64,000 nt of DNA from NCBI GenBank assembly GCA_013214575.1, contig JABSSD010000027.1, forward strand, positions 62,001 to 126,000, written 5' to 3'. The notes beneath the pieces are model-generated. The model had not been told where the DNA came from, made no database searches, and worked only from the letters and a program-made list of their open reading frames with translations. This DNA comes from Paracoccaceae bacterium. GTDB lineage: Bacteria; Pseudomonadota; Alphaproteobacteria; Rhodobacterales; Rhodobacteraceae. Both the position numbers and the translations under genes were made by a program. Shown here piece after piece: positions 9,573 to 19,610 of this stretch (position 1 is the first letter of the stretch; every line of letters begins with the position of its first letter).

Positions 9573-9581
9573 ACTAGGACG

Positions 9582-10145
9582 TCAGACCTGCATGATTTCT
9601 TCTTGCTTGGTTTCGAGACTGGTATCGACCAGCTTGGTCATTTTATCAGTCAATTCCTGCACCTCGGATTCCCAGAACTTCTGATCATCCTCAGACATGC
9701 CGTCAGATTTCGCTTTTTTGATCTGATCCATGCCGTCGCGGCGAATATTGCGGATCGACACCCGGCCGTGCTCGGCATATTGGCCCGCAACTTTGGTCAA
9801 CTGGCGGCGGCGTTCTTCGTTCAGCTCTGGAATTGGCAACATGATGATGGTGCCATTCAGTTGCGGATTGATGCCCAGGCCGCTCTCGCGGATGGCCTTT
9901 TCAACCTTACCAACCAGACCCTTGTCCCAAACATTGATGGTAACCATTCGCGGCTCGGGCACGTTGACAGTGCCGACCTGGTTAATCGGTGTTTTCGACC
10001 CGTATGCGTCGACCATGATCGGCTCGAGCATCGAGCCCGAGGCACGGCCGGTTCGCAAACTGGCAAATTCAGTTTTCAAATTCGCCATAGCGCCGTCCAT
10101 ACGACGCTGCAAATCATCGGTATCGAGAATAAAATCGTCAGACAT
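9582..10145 (-). CDS. frr: ribosome recycling factor
   Basis: 187 aa from [11 protein letters not shown]; another in-frame ATG three codons upstream gives 190 aa. With EF-G it splits post-termination ribosomes. The two-domain RRF signatures are present: [20 protein letters not shown] early and the C-terminal helix region [20 protein letters not shown] followed by acidic helices. It follows pyrH on the same strand after a spacer of about 200 bases that contains a 9-bp inverted repeat. Confidence 0.97.
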   Translation of the reverse strand: MSDDFILDTDDLQRRMDGAMANLKTEFASLRTGRASGSMLEPIMVDAYGSKTPINQVGTVNVPEPRMVTINVWDKGLVGKVEKAIRESGLGINPQLNGTIIMLPIPELNEERRRQLTKVAGQYAEHGRVSIRNIRRDGMDQIKKAKSDGMSEDDQKFWESEVQELTDKMTKLVDTSLETKQEEIMQV

Positions 10146-10154
10146 GCTGCCCAT

Positions 10155-10352
10155 TCCCCGTCTTCAGGTGATGTTTTCTAGGCTCATAATCCATTGGCCG
10201 AGCAATGTATAGCAATCTTGCTGCTGAATTTCGGCCTCAGCGGATGAATTTGACCCTAAAATTCAGCAACTCCAGCGCAACGCAATTGCCGTCACCCCGG
10301 AAAACAGGCTGGGATATTCGAAAATTCCAGGCCCATTGTTCCGGGATTTTTG
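10155..10352 (-). other. pyrH-frr spacer with inverted repeat
   Basis: About 200 non-coding bases in an otherwise tight operon. GCTGAATTT at 10223-10231 pairs with AAATTCAGC at 10259-10267 (9 bp, loop 27). There is no T run, so it is not an obvious terminator. It may hold a promoter or leader for the frr-uppS-cdsA-dxr part of the cluster, but I see no convincing -35/-10 pair. Confidence 0.3.
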
Positions 10353-11099
10353 TTAGCCCGAGACTCGGGTGTAGGTGCCCTCACCCGCCAGAATGCCGCG
10401 GAACCCGCCGGGCTCATCCAGCGAGAACACAATGATCGGCAGGTTGTTGTCGCGCGCCAGAGCAATCGCCGAGGCATCCATGACACCCAGCCGTTTGATC
10501 AGAACATCGTCATAGGAAACAGTGTCATAGCGAACCGCATCGGCAAACTTCTCTGGATCCTTATCGTAGACGCCATCAACTTTGGTGCCCTTGAAAATCG
10601 CCTCACAGGACATCTCGTTGGCGCGCAGGGTGGCGGCGGTATCGGTGGTGAAATACGGGTTGCCGGTGCCCGCGGCGAAGATGCAGACCCGCTTCTTCTC
10701 AAGGTGGCGCACTGCACGGCGGCGGATGTAGGGCTCGCAGACCTGATCCATCGGGATCGCCGAGATCACCCGGGTAAACACCCCAAGCTCTTCCAGCGCG
10801 CTTTGCATCGCCAGCGCATTCATCACCGTCGCCAACATGCCCATATAATCAGCGGTGGTGCGCTCCATCCCCTGAGCCGAACCGGACAGCCCGCGGAAAA
10901 TATTGCCGCCGCCAATCACCATGCAGATCTCGACGCCCATGTCATGCACCGTCTTCACTTCTTCAGCGATGCGCTGAACCGTCGGCGGATGCAAACCGTA
11001 CCCCTGATCCCCCATCAGCGCTTCGCCGGAAATTTTCAGCATCACGCGTTTATAAGTTGAAGCGGAATGTCCGCTCGAGGGATCGGTGGAAAGGGGCAT
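10353..11099 (-). CDS. pyrH: UMP kinase
   Basis: 248 aa hexameric bacterial UMP kinase of the amino-acid-kinase fold, making [17 protein letters not shown] (about 17-30) is the phosphate-binding start. [11 protein letters not shown], the uridine-specific region and [13 protein letters not shown] follow, then [14 protein letters not shown]. It is the first gene of the minus-strand envelope cluster. The next gene upstream, miaA, is divergent, so rpsB-tsf, which precede pyrH in many bacteria, are not here. A promoter must lie in 11100-11229. Confidence 0.97.
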   Translation of the reverse strand: MPLSTDPSSGHSASTYKRVMLKISGEALMGDQGYGLHPPTVQRIAEEVKTVHDMGVEICMVIGGGNIFRGLSGSAQGMERTTADYMGMLATVMNALAMQSALEELGVFTRVISAIPMDQVCEPYIRRRAVRHLEKKRVCIFAAGTGNPYFTTDTAATLRANEMSCEAIFKGTKVDGVYDKDPEKFADAVRYDTVSYDDVLIKRLGVMDASAIALARDNNLPIIVFSLDEPGGFRGILAGEGTYTRVSG

Positions 11100-11229
11100 A
11101 TTGCGCTCCGGAATGTGACGGGGTTAATCTGCCGGGCAAAATGGCGCAAATCAGTGCCATGTTCAATGCAAACTGGCACAGTTTGATGGTAAAACCGTGT
11201 CGTATTTTGCTCAGGCCAGGACAAGACAG

Positions 11230-12093
11230 ATGACGTTGCCCAATATTTCCCCGGACCAGCCGGTTTTGATTGCTGGCCCCACCGCCTCGGGCAAGTCCGC
11301 TTTGGCGCTGCAGATCGCCGCGCAACAGGGCGGTGTGATTATCAATGCGGATGCCAGTCAGGTCTATGACTGCTGGCAAGTGATCACCGCCCGCCCCTCG
11401 ATCGCCGAGACCTCAGCGGCGGACCACGCGCTCTATGGTCACCTGCCATTTGATGCGAGCTATTCCGCTGGCCATTGGCTGCGCGAGGTCAAACCGCTGT
11501 TATCCGGTCCCCGGCGCCCCATTATCATTGGTGGCACCGGTCTGTATTACACCGCTTTGACCGTTGGCATGGCGGATATCCCCGCCACCCCTGCTGCGGT
11601 GCGCGCCGACGGCGATGATCTGCCAATCGACGCGATGCTGGCGGCGTTGGATTCCGAAACCAAGGCCAGGATCGATGTGAAAAACCGGGCCCGGGTGCAA
11701 CGCGCCTGGGAGGTTCTGCAGGCCACCGGAAAACCTCTGTCGGCCTGGCAGGATGATACACCGCCCCCCCTGCTGCCAGTTGAAACCTGTGCAGCACTGG
11801 TGTTCGACGTCGACAAGACCTGGCTCGAATCTCGCATCCGCCGCAGGTTTGACCAGATGATAGACCAAGGTGCCCTCGATGAAGCCCGGGCCATGCGGCA
11901 TCGCTATGATCCGTCCCTGCCGTCCTGCCGGGCAATTGGCGTGCCCGAATTGATGGCGCATTTGAACGGCGACCTGACGCTGGCGCGGGCGCGCGAGAAA
12001 GCCTCGGTTGCCACAAGGCAGTTTGCCAAACGGCAACGCACCTGGTTTCGCTCAAAAATGAAGCACTGGACTGCATATTCGCCGCCAATGTGA
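11230..12093 (+). CDS. miaA: tRNA dimethylallyltransferase MiaA
   Basis: 287 aa from the ATG at 11230 (MTLPNISPD). An upstream in-frame ATG at 11197 would add 11 unconserved residues. It transfers dimethylallyl to A37 of tRNAs reading UNN codons. P-loop GPTASGKS lies at 16-23. [20 protein letters not shown] is the substrate tRNA/DMAPP region, [10 protein letters not shown] is conserved, and the C-terminal [12 protein letters not shown] motif is intact. Divergent from pyrH. Confidence 0.95.
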   Translation: MTLPNISPDQPVLIAGPTASGKSALALQIAAQQGGVIINADASQVYDCWQVITARPSIAETSAADHALYGHLPFDASYSAGHWLREVKPLLSGPRRPIIIGGTGLYYTALTVGMADIPATPAAVRADGDDLPIDAMLAALDSETKARIDVKNRARVQRAWEVLQATGKPLSAWQDDTPPPLLPVETCAALVFDVDKTWLESRIRRRFDQMIDQGALDEARAMRHRYDPSLPSCRAIGVPELMAHLNGDLTLARAREKASVATRQFAKRQRTWFRSKMKHWTAYSPPM

Positions 12094-12180
12094 CGTTTGG
12101 TTTCGCGGTCTTCTGCATCTTGTCAGAATCGAAAGATCCTGCGCAGGCTGCTGTCGCAACAAGATTTTTGAAGTCACTAA

Positions 12181-12987
12181 ATGCCCTACGACCCCAATCC
12201 CCTCGAACAGATCCAAATTGTGCCGCTGTCCGGGCTGCATCCGGATGGGCCGTGGCAAATTGGCTTGGCGCATGATCGCGACATGCATGTTCTGGTCTGG
12301 ATTACCCGCGGCCAGGGCCGGGTATTGCTGGATGGAACGCGGCGCGGGTTTGGCGCCCACAATGCCCTGTTTGTCCCGGCCGGAGGCCTGATGTCAATTG
12401 AACTGGGGCGGGGCTGTCTGGGTCAGGCTTTGTTGGTACCGGCCTCCAATGCGATGGCCCTGCCCCATCGGCCACAGCATTTGCGGATCAACAATCTGGA
12501 CGAACAAACCAACCTGACGGCCCTGATGGACGCCATGAAGACCGAACAGACCAGCCGCGCAATACTGTGGCATCGCGCCATGCAGGCCAATGGGGAACTG
12601 ATCGGCATTCTGCTGCGCCGACAGGGCCACAGTGACGAGGCCACTGCTCCCAAACACAATGCCTCGCGCCGGTTAACGCAGGCCTATTGTGCCCGCATCT
12701 CCCAGTATTTTGGCGACAATATCACCATGGCTGACCATGCTGCCGATTTGGGTGTTACCGCCACCCATCTCACCCGTGTGGTCAAGGCCGAAACCGGCAC
12801 AACGGCGGCCGGCCTGTTAACCGAGCGCCAACTATACGGCGCACGTAGCCTGTTGATTGACAGTGATCTGGCGATACAGGAGATCGCGACGCGGCTGAAT
12901 TTCAGCAGCCCCGCCTATTTCACCCGCTTCATAACCAAGCACACCAACCAGCCCCCCCGAGCCCTGCGCAAGCGATCCCGCACTTGA
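12181..12987 (+). CDS. AraC-family transcriptional regulator
   Basis: 268 aa. The N-terminal ~130 residues form a cupin-like sensing half (LVWITRGQGRVLLDGTRRGF, then FVPAGG). The C-terminal ~100 residues are the double helix-turn-helix domain: NITMADHAADLGVTATHLTRVVKAETG and then SDLAIQEIATRLNFSSPAYFTRFITKHT with the usual PPRALRKR end. It is 285 bases upstream of, and co-oriented with, the ABC importer genes, so it might control them, but no operator is evident. Ligand unknown. Confidence 0.85.
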   Translation: MPYDPNPLEQIQIVPLSGLHPDGPWQIGLAHDRDMHVLVWITRGQGRVLLDGTRRGFGAHNALFVPAGGLMSIELGRGCLGQALLVPASNAMALPHRPQHLRINNLDEQTNLTALMDAMKTEQTSRAILWHRAMQANGELIGILLRRQGHSDEATAPKHNASRRLTQAYCARISQYFGDNITMADHAADLGVTATHLTRVVKAETGTTAAGLLTERQLYGARSLLIDSDLAIQEIATRLNFSSPAYFTRFITKHTNQPPRALRKRSRT

Positions 12988-13272
12988 TTCTCTGGCGACC
13001 CGCCTTCAAGGAGGAATTCAGCCATCACGTCACGGATGTAATGGACACATGTGACCAGAGCCCCCTCTGTCAAGTCAGGAAACGACGAAGAAATGTCGCT
13101 ATCCTGCACAAAAGGGGCAAAACAGAGCATTGACCTACGGGCGCAACTAAGGCCGTATATTCAATATGGGGAAACAAAAATTATAAACCGCATCTTATTT
13201 GGCCTGATCTGCATTTCGTGAAGATGCGGATTCCAGTGCTTTATTCCCATTGGTGCGACAGGGAGAGTTTTC
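12988..13272 (+). promoter_or_regulatory. leader of the ABC importer operon
   Basis: 285 non-coding bases. AT content rises sharply in the second half (around 13156-13200), as expected for a promoter region. TTGACC at 13130 and AT-rich hexamers around 13156 are possible promoter elements but their spacing (20 bp) is not ideal. A GGAGAG ribosome binding site precedes the ATG at 13273. Confidence 0.3.
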
Positions 13273-14937
13273 ATGTCTAACGAGACCAACAGCGGCAAGC
13301 CCATTCATTGGGCCGCAGAAATGCACGCACAAGAAGTATCCGACGGCAAACTGGATCGCCGCGAATTTCTGACCCGCGCAACCGCACTGGGAGTGACCTC
13401 AGCCGCGGCTTATGGGCTGATCGGACTGGACGCTCCGGCCCAAGCCATGAGCCACGCAAAAGCCGGCGGCACCCTTCGCGTTCAAATGAGTGTCCGCGAG
13501 TTGAAAGATCCCCGGATCTACGCCTGGTCCGAAATGGGCAACCAGTCACGCGGCACGCTGGAATATCTGGTCGAGTATAACTCGGACGGCACCTTCCGTG
13601 GCATGTTGCTCGAAAGCTGGGACGTCAACGAGGACGCCACCATCTACACCCTGAACGTCCGCAAAGGCGTGAAGTGGAACAATGGCGACGATTTCACCGC
13701 TGCCGACGTTGTCCGCAACATCGAGGGCTGGTGTGACAAGGCTCTGGAGGGCAATTCCATGTCCGGCCGGTTCTCCACCATCGTGGATGCGGATAGCGGC
13801 AAGGCCCTTGCCGGGTCGATCGAAATGGTCGACGATCACACCGTGAAACTGCACCTGCCCAGCCCGGATATTTCGCTGATCGCCGGCATGTCGGATTATC
13901 CGGCTGCGATCACCCACGCCAGTTTCCAGAACACCGACTACACTGCCAATGTTGGCACCGGGCCTTACCTGATCAGCGACGTTGAGGTTGGCGTTACTGC
14001 TATTCTGGTGAGGAATGAGAACCACACTTGGTGGGGCGACGCAGTCTATGGCCCCACCGCATTGGACCGGATTGAATATATTGATTTTGGCACCGATCCG
14101 TCATCCTGGATGTCGGCTATAGATTCCGAAGAAGTCGACATGCTGCACGAGTCGGTCGGTGAATTCATCGATGTTCTTGATGGGCTTGGCTACCAGAAGT
14201 CCGGCGTTGTCACCATGGCAACGGTGGTCATTCGGCCCAACCAACTTGCCGAGTTTGACGGCAAGAAGGTCTATGCCGACAAACGGGTGCGCCAGGCGCT
14301 GCAAATGGCGGTCGACAATTCGATCTGCCTGGAACTGGGCTACGGAGACCGCGGTGTCGTCGCCGAAAACCACCATGTTGGCTCGATCCATCCGGAATAC
14401 GCCGAACTTCCAAAGCAAAAGGCCGATCCCGTTGCGGCGCGGGCCCTGATGGAAGAAGCCGGAATGATGGATTTCGAACATGAAATCATGTCCATCGACG
14501 ATGACTGGCGCAAGAACACCACCGATGCGGTTGCCGCACAACTGCGCGATGCCGGTTTCAAAGTGAAGCGGACAGTGCTGCCCGGTTCGACATTCTGGAA
14601 CGACTGGACACAATACGGGTTCAGTTCGACCAACTGGAACCACCGGCCTCTGGGGGTGCAAATCCACGCGCTGGCCTATCGTTCGGGCGAGGCCTGGAAC
14701 GAGTTTGGCTGGGCCAACCCGGAGTTTGACGCCCTGCTGACCGAAGCTCTGGCTTTGGCAGATGCAGACAAACGTCGCGAGGTCATGGCCAAAATGCAGG
14801 CCCTGATCCAGGAAGAGGCGGTCACGGTCCAGCCCTACTGGCGGGCCATCTACCGCCACATGCGCGAGGGCGTTGTTGGCGCCGACATGCATGTGTCGTT
14901 CGAACACCACCACTACAAGTGGGGCTGGGCAGCTTAA
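13273..14937 (+). CDS. ABC transporter substrate-binding protein, family 5 (peptide/opine/nickel type), Tat-exported
   Basis: 554 aa. [20 protein letters not shown] at about 27-46 is a twin-arginine signal (RR then FL, with a mild hydrophobic core), with cleavage near APAQA. Mature SBP_bac_5 features: GGTLRVQM, then [20 protein letters not shown] and [22 protein letters not shown], which is the family signature. Length is typical of DppA/OppA relatives. It is the first gene of a complete importer (two permeases, fused ATPase). The substrate cannot be read from the sequence; oligopeptides, opines or betaine-like compounds are possible. Confidence 0.92.
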   Translation: MSNETNSGKPIHWAAEMHAQEVSDGKLDRREFLTRATALGVTSAAAYGLIGLDAPAQAMSHAKAGGTLRVQMSVRELKDPRIYAWSEMGNQSRGTLEYLVEYNSDGTFRGMLLESWDVNEDATIYTLNVRKGVKWNNGDDFTAADVVRNIEGWCDKALEGNSMSGRFSTIVDADSGKALAGSIEMVDDHTVKLHLPSPDISLIAGMSDYPAAITHASFQNTDYTANVGTGPYLISDVEVGVTAILVRNENHTWWGDAVYGPTALDRIEYIDFGTDPSSWMSAIDSEEVDMLHESVGEFIDVLDGLGYQKSGVVTMATVVIRPNQLAEFDGKKVYADKRVRQALQMAVDNSICLELGYGDRGVVAENHHVGSIHPEYAELPKQKADPVAARALMEEAGMMDFEHEIMSIDDDWRKNTTDAVAAQLRDAGFKVKRTVLPGSTFWNDWTQYGFSSTNWNHRPLGVQIHALAYRSGEAWNEFGWANPEFDALLTEALALADADKRREVMAKMQALIQEEAVTVQPYWRAIYRHMREGVVGADMHVSFEHHHYKWGWAA

Positions 14938-15062
14938 GCTGTAACCGAGCTTACAAACATCTGGGCCGCCCCCAAATCCGGGGCGGCTCTCTCCCGGCAC
15001 CCGCAAGACCAAAAGACCCGCAGCAGACGGGCCAAAGCGCAGCCAGACCAACAGGGGACCTA

Positions 15063-16187
15063 ATGGGACCGTTTATTCTTCGCCGCACAGGCATGATGAT
15101 TGTCACCGCTATATGCCTAACCTTCATCGTGTTTTTCCTGACCAATCTCTATCCGAACCTCGAAAAACTGGCCAAGACCCAGGGCAACTTCCGGATGTCG
15201 GACGAGGCGGTGGCAAGCTGGCTGGACAAAAACGGCTATGCGCAGCCAACAATTGTCAAATACAGCCAATGGCTGGGGGTAATGCCGGGCTGGACCCGAA
15301 CCTCCGAAAAGGGCGTCACCGGCCGTTGCGTGCTCGGCACGGTCAGCGCAGCAGAGGCCGCCCAGGCCCCCAGATTTTGCGGCATCCTGCAAGGCGACTG
15401 GGGCTATTCGACGGTTTTTCGCGATGACGTCTCTAACATTGTCGGCAAACGCCTAGGGCTAACCGGCGCCCTGATGTTCTGGGTTTTGCTCTTGATGGTG
15501 CCCACCGCCCTGTTGATCGGGGTGCTGGCCGGAATGCGCGAAGGCTCGGTGACCGATCGATCGCTGTCGACGGTGTCAATCTTGACGACGGCCACACCGG
15601 AATATGTCTCTGGTGTGATTTTCATCGCAGTTTTCACCTCGTCAACTGTGGGGCTGAAATGGTTCAAAGGCACCGCAACAAGTGCCACTGCAAAAATGCC
15701 CAGCGATTATTCATTGGCCTTTGTGCCGGAATGGGCCGAGGCTTTCTGGTTTCGTGTGGCGGTGGCCCCAACCTTGGAAAATTTCTTTCTGCCGGTGCTC
15801 ACCATCGCGCTTTATGGTATGGGATATATCTCCCGTATGACCCGCGCGTCGATGACCGAAGTGATGACAGCGCAGTATATCCGCACCGCACGCCTGAAAG
15901 GCGTCAGCTTCTACAACGTGGTTGTCAAACATGCCCTGCGCAATGCCCTGATCGCGCCTTTCACGGTGATCATGCTGCAGTTTCCATGGCTGCTGAACGG
16001 CGTGGTCATTGTGGAAACACTGTTCAATTACAAAGGCTTTGGCTGGGCACTGGTGCAGGCCGCCAGCAACAATGACATCGAACTACTGCTCGCTGTCTCG
16101 GTGGTCTCGGTGGTGGTGGTTCTGGTGACCCAGCTGATTTCCGATATCGGCTACGTCTATCTCAATCCACGCATTCGAATTTCTTAA
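15063..16187 (+). CDS. ABC transporter permease, DppB/OppB type
   Basis: 374 aa from the ATG at 15063 (MGPFILRRTGMMIVTAICLT); in-frame sequence upstream is intergenic. The first membrane span is at the N-terminus. A long periplasmic insertion (about 40-125, with cysteines in RFCGILQGDWGYS) precedes the core of five spans. The EAA-type cytoplasmic loop is TARLKGVSFYNVVVKHALRNAL. It lies 125 bases after the binding-protein gene and 13 before the partner permease. Confidence 0.92.
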   Translation: MGPFILRRTGMMIVTAICLTFIVFFLTNLYPNLEKLAKTQGNFRMSDEAVASWLDKNGYAQPTIVKYSQWLGVMPGWTRTSEKGVTGRCVLGTVSAAEAAQAPRFCGILQGDWGYSTVFRDDVSNIVGKRLGLTGALMFWVLLLMVPTALLIGVLAGMREGSVTDRSLSTVSILTTATPEYVSGVIFIAVFTSSTVGLKWFKGTATSATAKMPSDYSLAFVPEWAEAFWFRVAVAPTLENFFLPVLTIALYGMGYISRMTRASMTEVMTAQYIRTARLKGVSFYNVVVKHALRNALIAPFTVIMLQFPWLLNGVVIVETLFNYKGFGWALVQAASNNDIELLLAVSVVSVVVVLVTQLISDIGYVYLNPRIRIS

Positions 16188-16200
16188 GGGAGGAAGAGCA

Positions 16201-17415
16201 ATGGAACCTCTCAGCACGTTTGAGATTATCACCCGCATTCTGGTGCAACTGTCACCGGTGTGGATCTCACTGGTTTTGCTTTATGCCTTGTCGATCGCCT
16301 TCAAACGCCGGTTGGGACTCTATGGCAAACTGTTTGACAGCCCGATTGGCATGATCGGATTTGGTCTGGTGATGTTCTGGGTGTTTACCGGCATCTATGG
16401 CGCCCTGGACATGATTGTCACCCATGATGCGTTGTCCCAGGTCTCGGGGATGAAAAACAAGGTCCCGGGAACCGCACTCCGCAGCGTCGAAGAGGGCGAC
16501 TATGGCTGGTATCTGCTTGGCGGCGACAACCTGGCCCGAGATGTGTTCAGCCGGTTGATCAAAGGCGCCTGGGAAGTCATCAAAATCGCGCCGCTGGCGG
16601 CGATCTTTGCCTTTATGGTTGGCATCACCCTGGGCCTTCCGGCGGGGTATTACGGTGGCAAGCTGGATGTCTTCCTGTCGTTCCTTGCCAACCTCATTCT
16701 GGCCTTCCCGGTGATCCTGCTGTTCTATCTGCTGGTGACACCGGAAATCGTCGCCACCGGGGTGCCAAACTATATGGCCATCGTGCTGTTCGTCTTTCCG
16801 ATCATTTTTTTGGCAGTGCTGCTGAACTCGCGCTACCACACTCGGCCGGCATTGCGGACACCATTACTGATCGGGGTATTGGGATTTGCGACCTGGATGT
16901 ATCTGCAACTTGTGTCAAGCGGCGGCTATCTGATCAACACCCCGGACTTTAAGATCATTGGCCTGCCATCGGTGCTGGATTTCTTTGACATCGACCCCGG
17001 GCTGCTGGTGGTGTTTGTCTCGGTTGTTTTTGTCAACTCACCGACGGTGTTTCGCATCGTGCGCGGGCTGACCATGGACATCAAAACCCGCGACTATGTT
17101 GCCGCGGCTCAGACCCGCGGCGAGGGCCCCTGGTACATCATGCTGTGGGAGATCCTGCCCAATGCACGTGGGCCCCTGATCGTCGATTTCTGTCTGCGCA
17201 TCGGCTATACTATCATCCTGCTGGGCACCCTCGGGTTCTTTGGGCTGGGGCTGGCGCCGGAAAGCCCGGACTGGGGCAGCACCATCAACGATGGCCGCAA
17301 GTTGCTGTCGATCTACCTGCACCCGGCCCTGCCACCGGCGCTGGCTCTGCTGAGCCTGGTGCTGGGGTTGAACCTGCTGGCTGATGGTCTGCGCGAAGAA
17401 AGTCTTAAGGACTGA
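16201..17415 (+). CDS. ABC transporter permease, DppC/OppC type
   Basis: 404 aa, longer than the usual ~300 because of an extra membrane region (about 170-260, several hydrophobic spans) inserted in the BPD_transp_1 core. GGDNLARDVFSRLIKGAWEV matches the DppC signature (GTDxxGRDVxSRxxxGxR). The EAA loop is AAAQTRGEGPWYIMLWEILPN. It pairs with the upstream permease. An SD-like AGGGAGGAAGAG precedes the ATG. Confidence 0.9.
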   Translation: MEPLSTFEIITRILVQLSPVWISLVLLYALSIAFKRRLGLYGKLFDSPIGMIGFGLVMFWVFTGIYGALDMIVTHDALSQVSGMKNKVPGTALRSVEEGDYGWYLLGGDNLARDVFSRLIKGAWEVIKIAPLAAIFAFMVGITLGLPAGYYGGKLDVFLSFLANLILAFPVILLFYLLVTPEIVATGVPNYMAIVLFVFPIIFLAVLLNSRYHTRPALRTPLLIGVLGFATWMYLQLVSSGGYLINTPDFKIIGLPSVLDFFDIDPGLLVVFVSVVFVNSPTVFRIVRGLTMDIKTRDYVAAAQTRGEGPWYIMLWEILPNARGPLIVDFCLRIGYTIILLGTLGFFGLGLAPESPDWGSTINDGRKLLSIYLHPALPPALALLSLVLGLNLLADGLREESLKD

Positions 17416-17423
17416 AAAACAGG

Positions 17424-17442
17424 CTGGGGGCGCTGCCCCCAG
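17424..17442 (+). repeat. GC-rich hairpin of the Rhodobacteraceae intergenic repeat type
   Basis: CTGGGGGC (17424-17431), loop GCT, GCCCCCAG (17435-17442), followed by ACCCCCGGGATAATATTAGCC. From memory, this closely resembles the common intergenic sequence of Rhodobacteraceae in which a G/C hairpin is followed by CCCCCGG..GTATTTTTGGCCAGA. It lies between the permease and ATPase genes of one operon, so if it terminates at all it must do so only partially and would lower ATPase expression. Confidence 0.6.
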
Positions 17443-17508
17443 ACCCCCGGGATAATATTAGCCAGATGAAGGGATTCCGTATCCCTGACATCAGCAGGGA
17501 GATGACAG

Positions 17509-19596
17509 ATGAGCAAGATGGCAGAGTATGACGGGCCAATCCTGGAGATTGACAAGCTATCGATCTCGTTTTTCACGCGACAACGGGACATTCCGGCCGT
17601 AATGGATTTTTCAATCTCAGTGCGGCCCGGCGAAGCCGTCGGACTGGTGGGAGAAAGCGGCTGCGGTAAATCCACCGTGGCGCTGGGGGTGATGCAGGAT
17701 CTGGGCAAAAATGGCCGCGTCGTTGGCGGCACCATCAAGTTCAAAGGCCGCGATCTGGCGGAGATGAGCGCCGAAGAGCTGCGCGATATTCGTGGCAATG
17801 AAATTGCGATGATTTATCAGGAACCCATGGCCTCGCTGAACCCGGCAATGAAGATCGGCAAGCAGCTGATGGAAGTGCCGATGATCCATGAAGGGGTCAG
17901 CAAGGGTGACGCCTATGAGCGGGCGCTGGAGGTGGTGACGGATGTGCGCCTGCCTGACCCGGAACGGATCCTCAATTCATTTCCACACCAGCTGTCGGGG
18001 GGCCAGCAACAGCGTATTGTTATCGCCATGGCGCTGATGTCAAAGCCTGCCCTGCTCATCCTGGATGAACCAACCACCGCCCTGGACGTCACCGTCGAAG
18101 CCGCGGTGGTTGAACTGGTCCGGGATCTGGGCAAAAAATACGGCACCTCGATGCTGTTCATCAGCCATAATCTGGGGTTGATACTGGAGACCTGTGACCG
18201 GCTCTGTGTGATGTATTCGGGGGAAGCGGTCGAACGCGGCTCAATTGAAGACGTGTTCGACGACATGCAGCACCCTTATACGCAGGCCCTGTTTCGCTCG
18301 ATCCCGCTGCCCGGCGCAGATAAGAACGCCCGCCCTCTGGTGGCAATACCGGGAAACTTTCCGCTGCCGCATGAAAGACCACCGGGATGCAACTTTGGCC
18401 CGCGCTGTGACTATTTCGAGCCAGGCCGATGTGACGCAGACGATATTCTGATGGCAGCCGTTGATGGCAATGACCTGCATCAAAGCCGCTGCCTAAAGTT
18501 CAACGAGATCGACTGGTCGGCGCCGATTGTCATGGCTGAGCCGAAGGCAAAAGCCAAGATCGGCGAAGTGGTGCTGAAAGTCGACAATCTGAAGAAATAC
18601 TATGAGGTCGCGGCCAATGCGCTGTTTTCTGGCGGCGAGACAAAGGTGGTCAAGGCCAATGAGACGCTGAGTTTCGAGGCCCGTGAATCTGAAACACTGG
18701 CCATTGTCGGGGAATCGGGCTGTGGAAAATCCACCTTTGCCAAGGTGCTGATGGGATTGGAGACCGCCACCGAGGGGGAAATCCTGCTGGATGGCATCAA
18801 TATTGAGCAGGTCCCAATCGAGCAGCGCGACACCCGTACCGTGGCGGACATTCAGATGGTGTTCCAAAACCCATTTGACACGCTCAATCCCTCGATGACG
18901 GTGGGGCGGCAAATTATCCGGGCGCTGGAAATATTTCGTGTCGGCAAATCCGAGAGGGACCGCAAAAAGCGGATGCTGGAACTGCTGGATCTGGTAAAGT
19001 TACCGCGGGCCTTTGCCGATCGGATGCCCAGGCAGTTATCGGGGGGGCAGAAACAACGGGTGGGGATCGCCCGCGCCTTTGCCGGCGGCGCGCGTATCGT
19101 GGTGGCAGATGAGCCGGTGTCGGCGCTGGATGTCTCGGTTCAGGCGGCCGTGACGGATCTTTTGATGGAAATCCAGCGCAACGAGAAAACCACACTGCTG
19201 TTCATCAGCCATGATTTGTCGATTGTGCGCTACCTGTCGGACCGGGTCATGGTGATGTATCTTGGCCATGTGGTGGAGATTGGCGAAACCGATCAGGTCT
19301 TCTCGCCGCCATACCACCCCTATACAGAAGCCTTGCTGTCGGCGGTGCCCATTGCCGACACCTCGATCGTGAAGACGCATATTGTGCTGGAAGGTGATAT
19401 TCCATCGGCGATGAACCCTCCCTCCGGCTGCCCATTCCAAACCCGCTGCCGATGGAAGGGCGAAGTCCCCGATGGGTTGTGCGACCGCGAGGTGCCAGCG
19501 GTAAAGCAGCTGGCAGCAGGACATCAGATCAAGTGCCATCTGGCGGATGATATTCTTGCCAAAATGGAGCCAGTGATTAAAATCGCCGCTGAATAG
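17509..19596 (+). CDS. fused double ABC ATPase (DppD-DppF type)
   Basis: 695 aa with two complete nucleotide-binding domains. Domain 1: Walker A GESGCGKST near 48-56, signature LSGGQQQR, Walker B LLILDEPT, then the oligopeptide-type C-terminal motif with cysteines (GCNFGPRCDYFEPGRC). Domain 2 starts near 345: GESGCGKST near 400, LSGGQKQR, Walker B IVVADEPVSALD, and again a cysteine motif (GCPFQTRCRW). Cysteine-rich C-termini of this type bind Fe-S clusters in some oligopeptide transporters. It energises the two upstream permeases. The stop is 14 bases from the convergent sulfotransferase stop. Confidence 0.93.
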   Translation: MSKMAEYDGPILEIDKLSISFFTRQRDIPAVMDFSISVRPGEAVGLVGESGCGKSTVALGVMQDLGKNGRVVGGTIKFKGRDLAEMSAEELRDIRGNEIAMIYQEPMASLNPAMKIGKQLMEVPMIHEGVSKGDAYERALEVVTDVRLPDPERILNSFPHQLSGGQQQRIVIAMALMSKPALLILDEPTTALDVTVEAAVVELVRDLGKKYGTSMLFISHNLGLILETCDRLCVMYSGEAVERGSIEDVFDDMQHPYTQALFRSIPLPGADKNARPLVAIPGNFPLPHERPPGCNFGPRCDYFEPGRCDADDILMAAVDGNDLHQSRCLKFNEIDWSAPIVMAEPKAKAKIGEVVLKVDNLKKYYEVAANALFSGGETKVVKANETLSFEARESETLAIVGESGCGKSTFAKVLMGLETATEGEILLDGINIEQVPIEQRDTRTVADIQMVFQNPFDTLNPSMTVGRQIIRALEIFRVGKSERDRKKRMLELLDLVKLPRAFADRMPRQLSGGQKQRVGIARAFAGGARIVVADEPVSALDVSVQAAVTDLLMEIQRNEKTTLLFISHDLSIVRYLSDRVMVMYLGHVVEIGETDQVFSPPYHPYTEALLSAVPIADTSIVKTHIVLEGDIPSAMNPPSGCPFQTRCRWKGEVPDGLCDREVPAVKQLAAGHQIKCHLADDILAKMEPVIKIAAE

Positions 19597-19610
19597 CCGC
19601 GCCTATGAGG

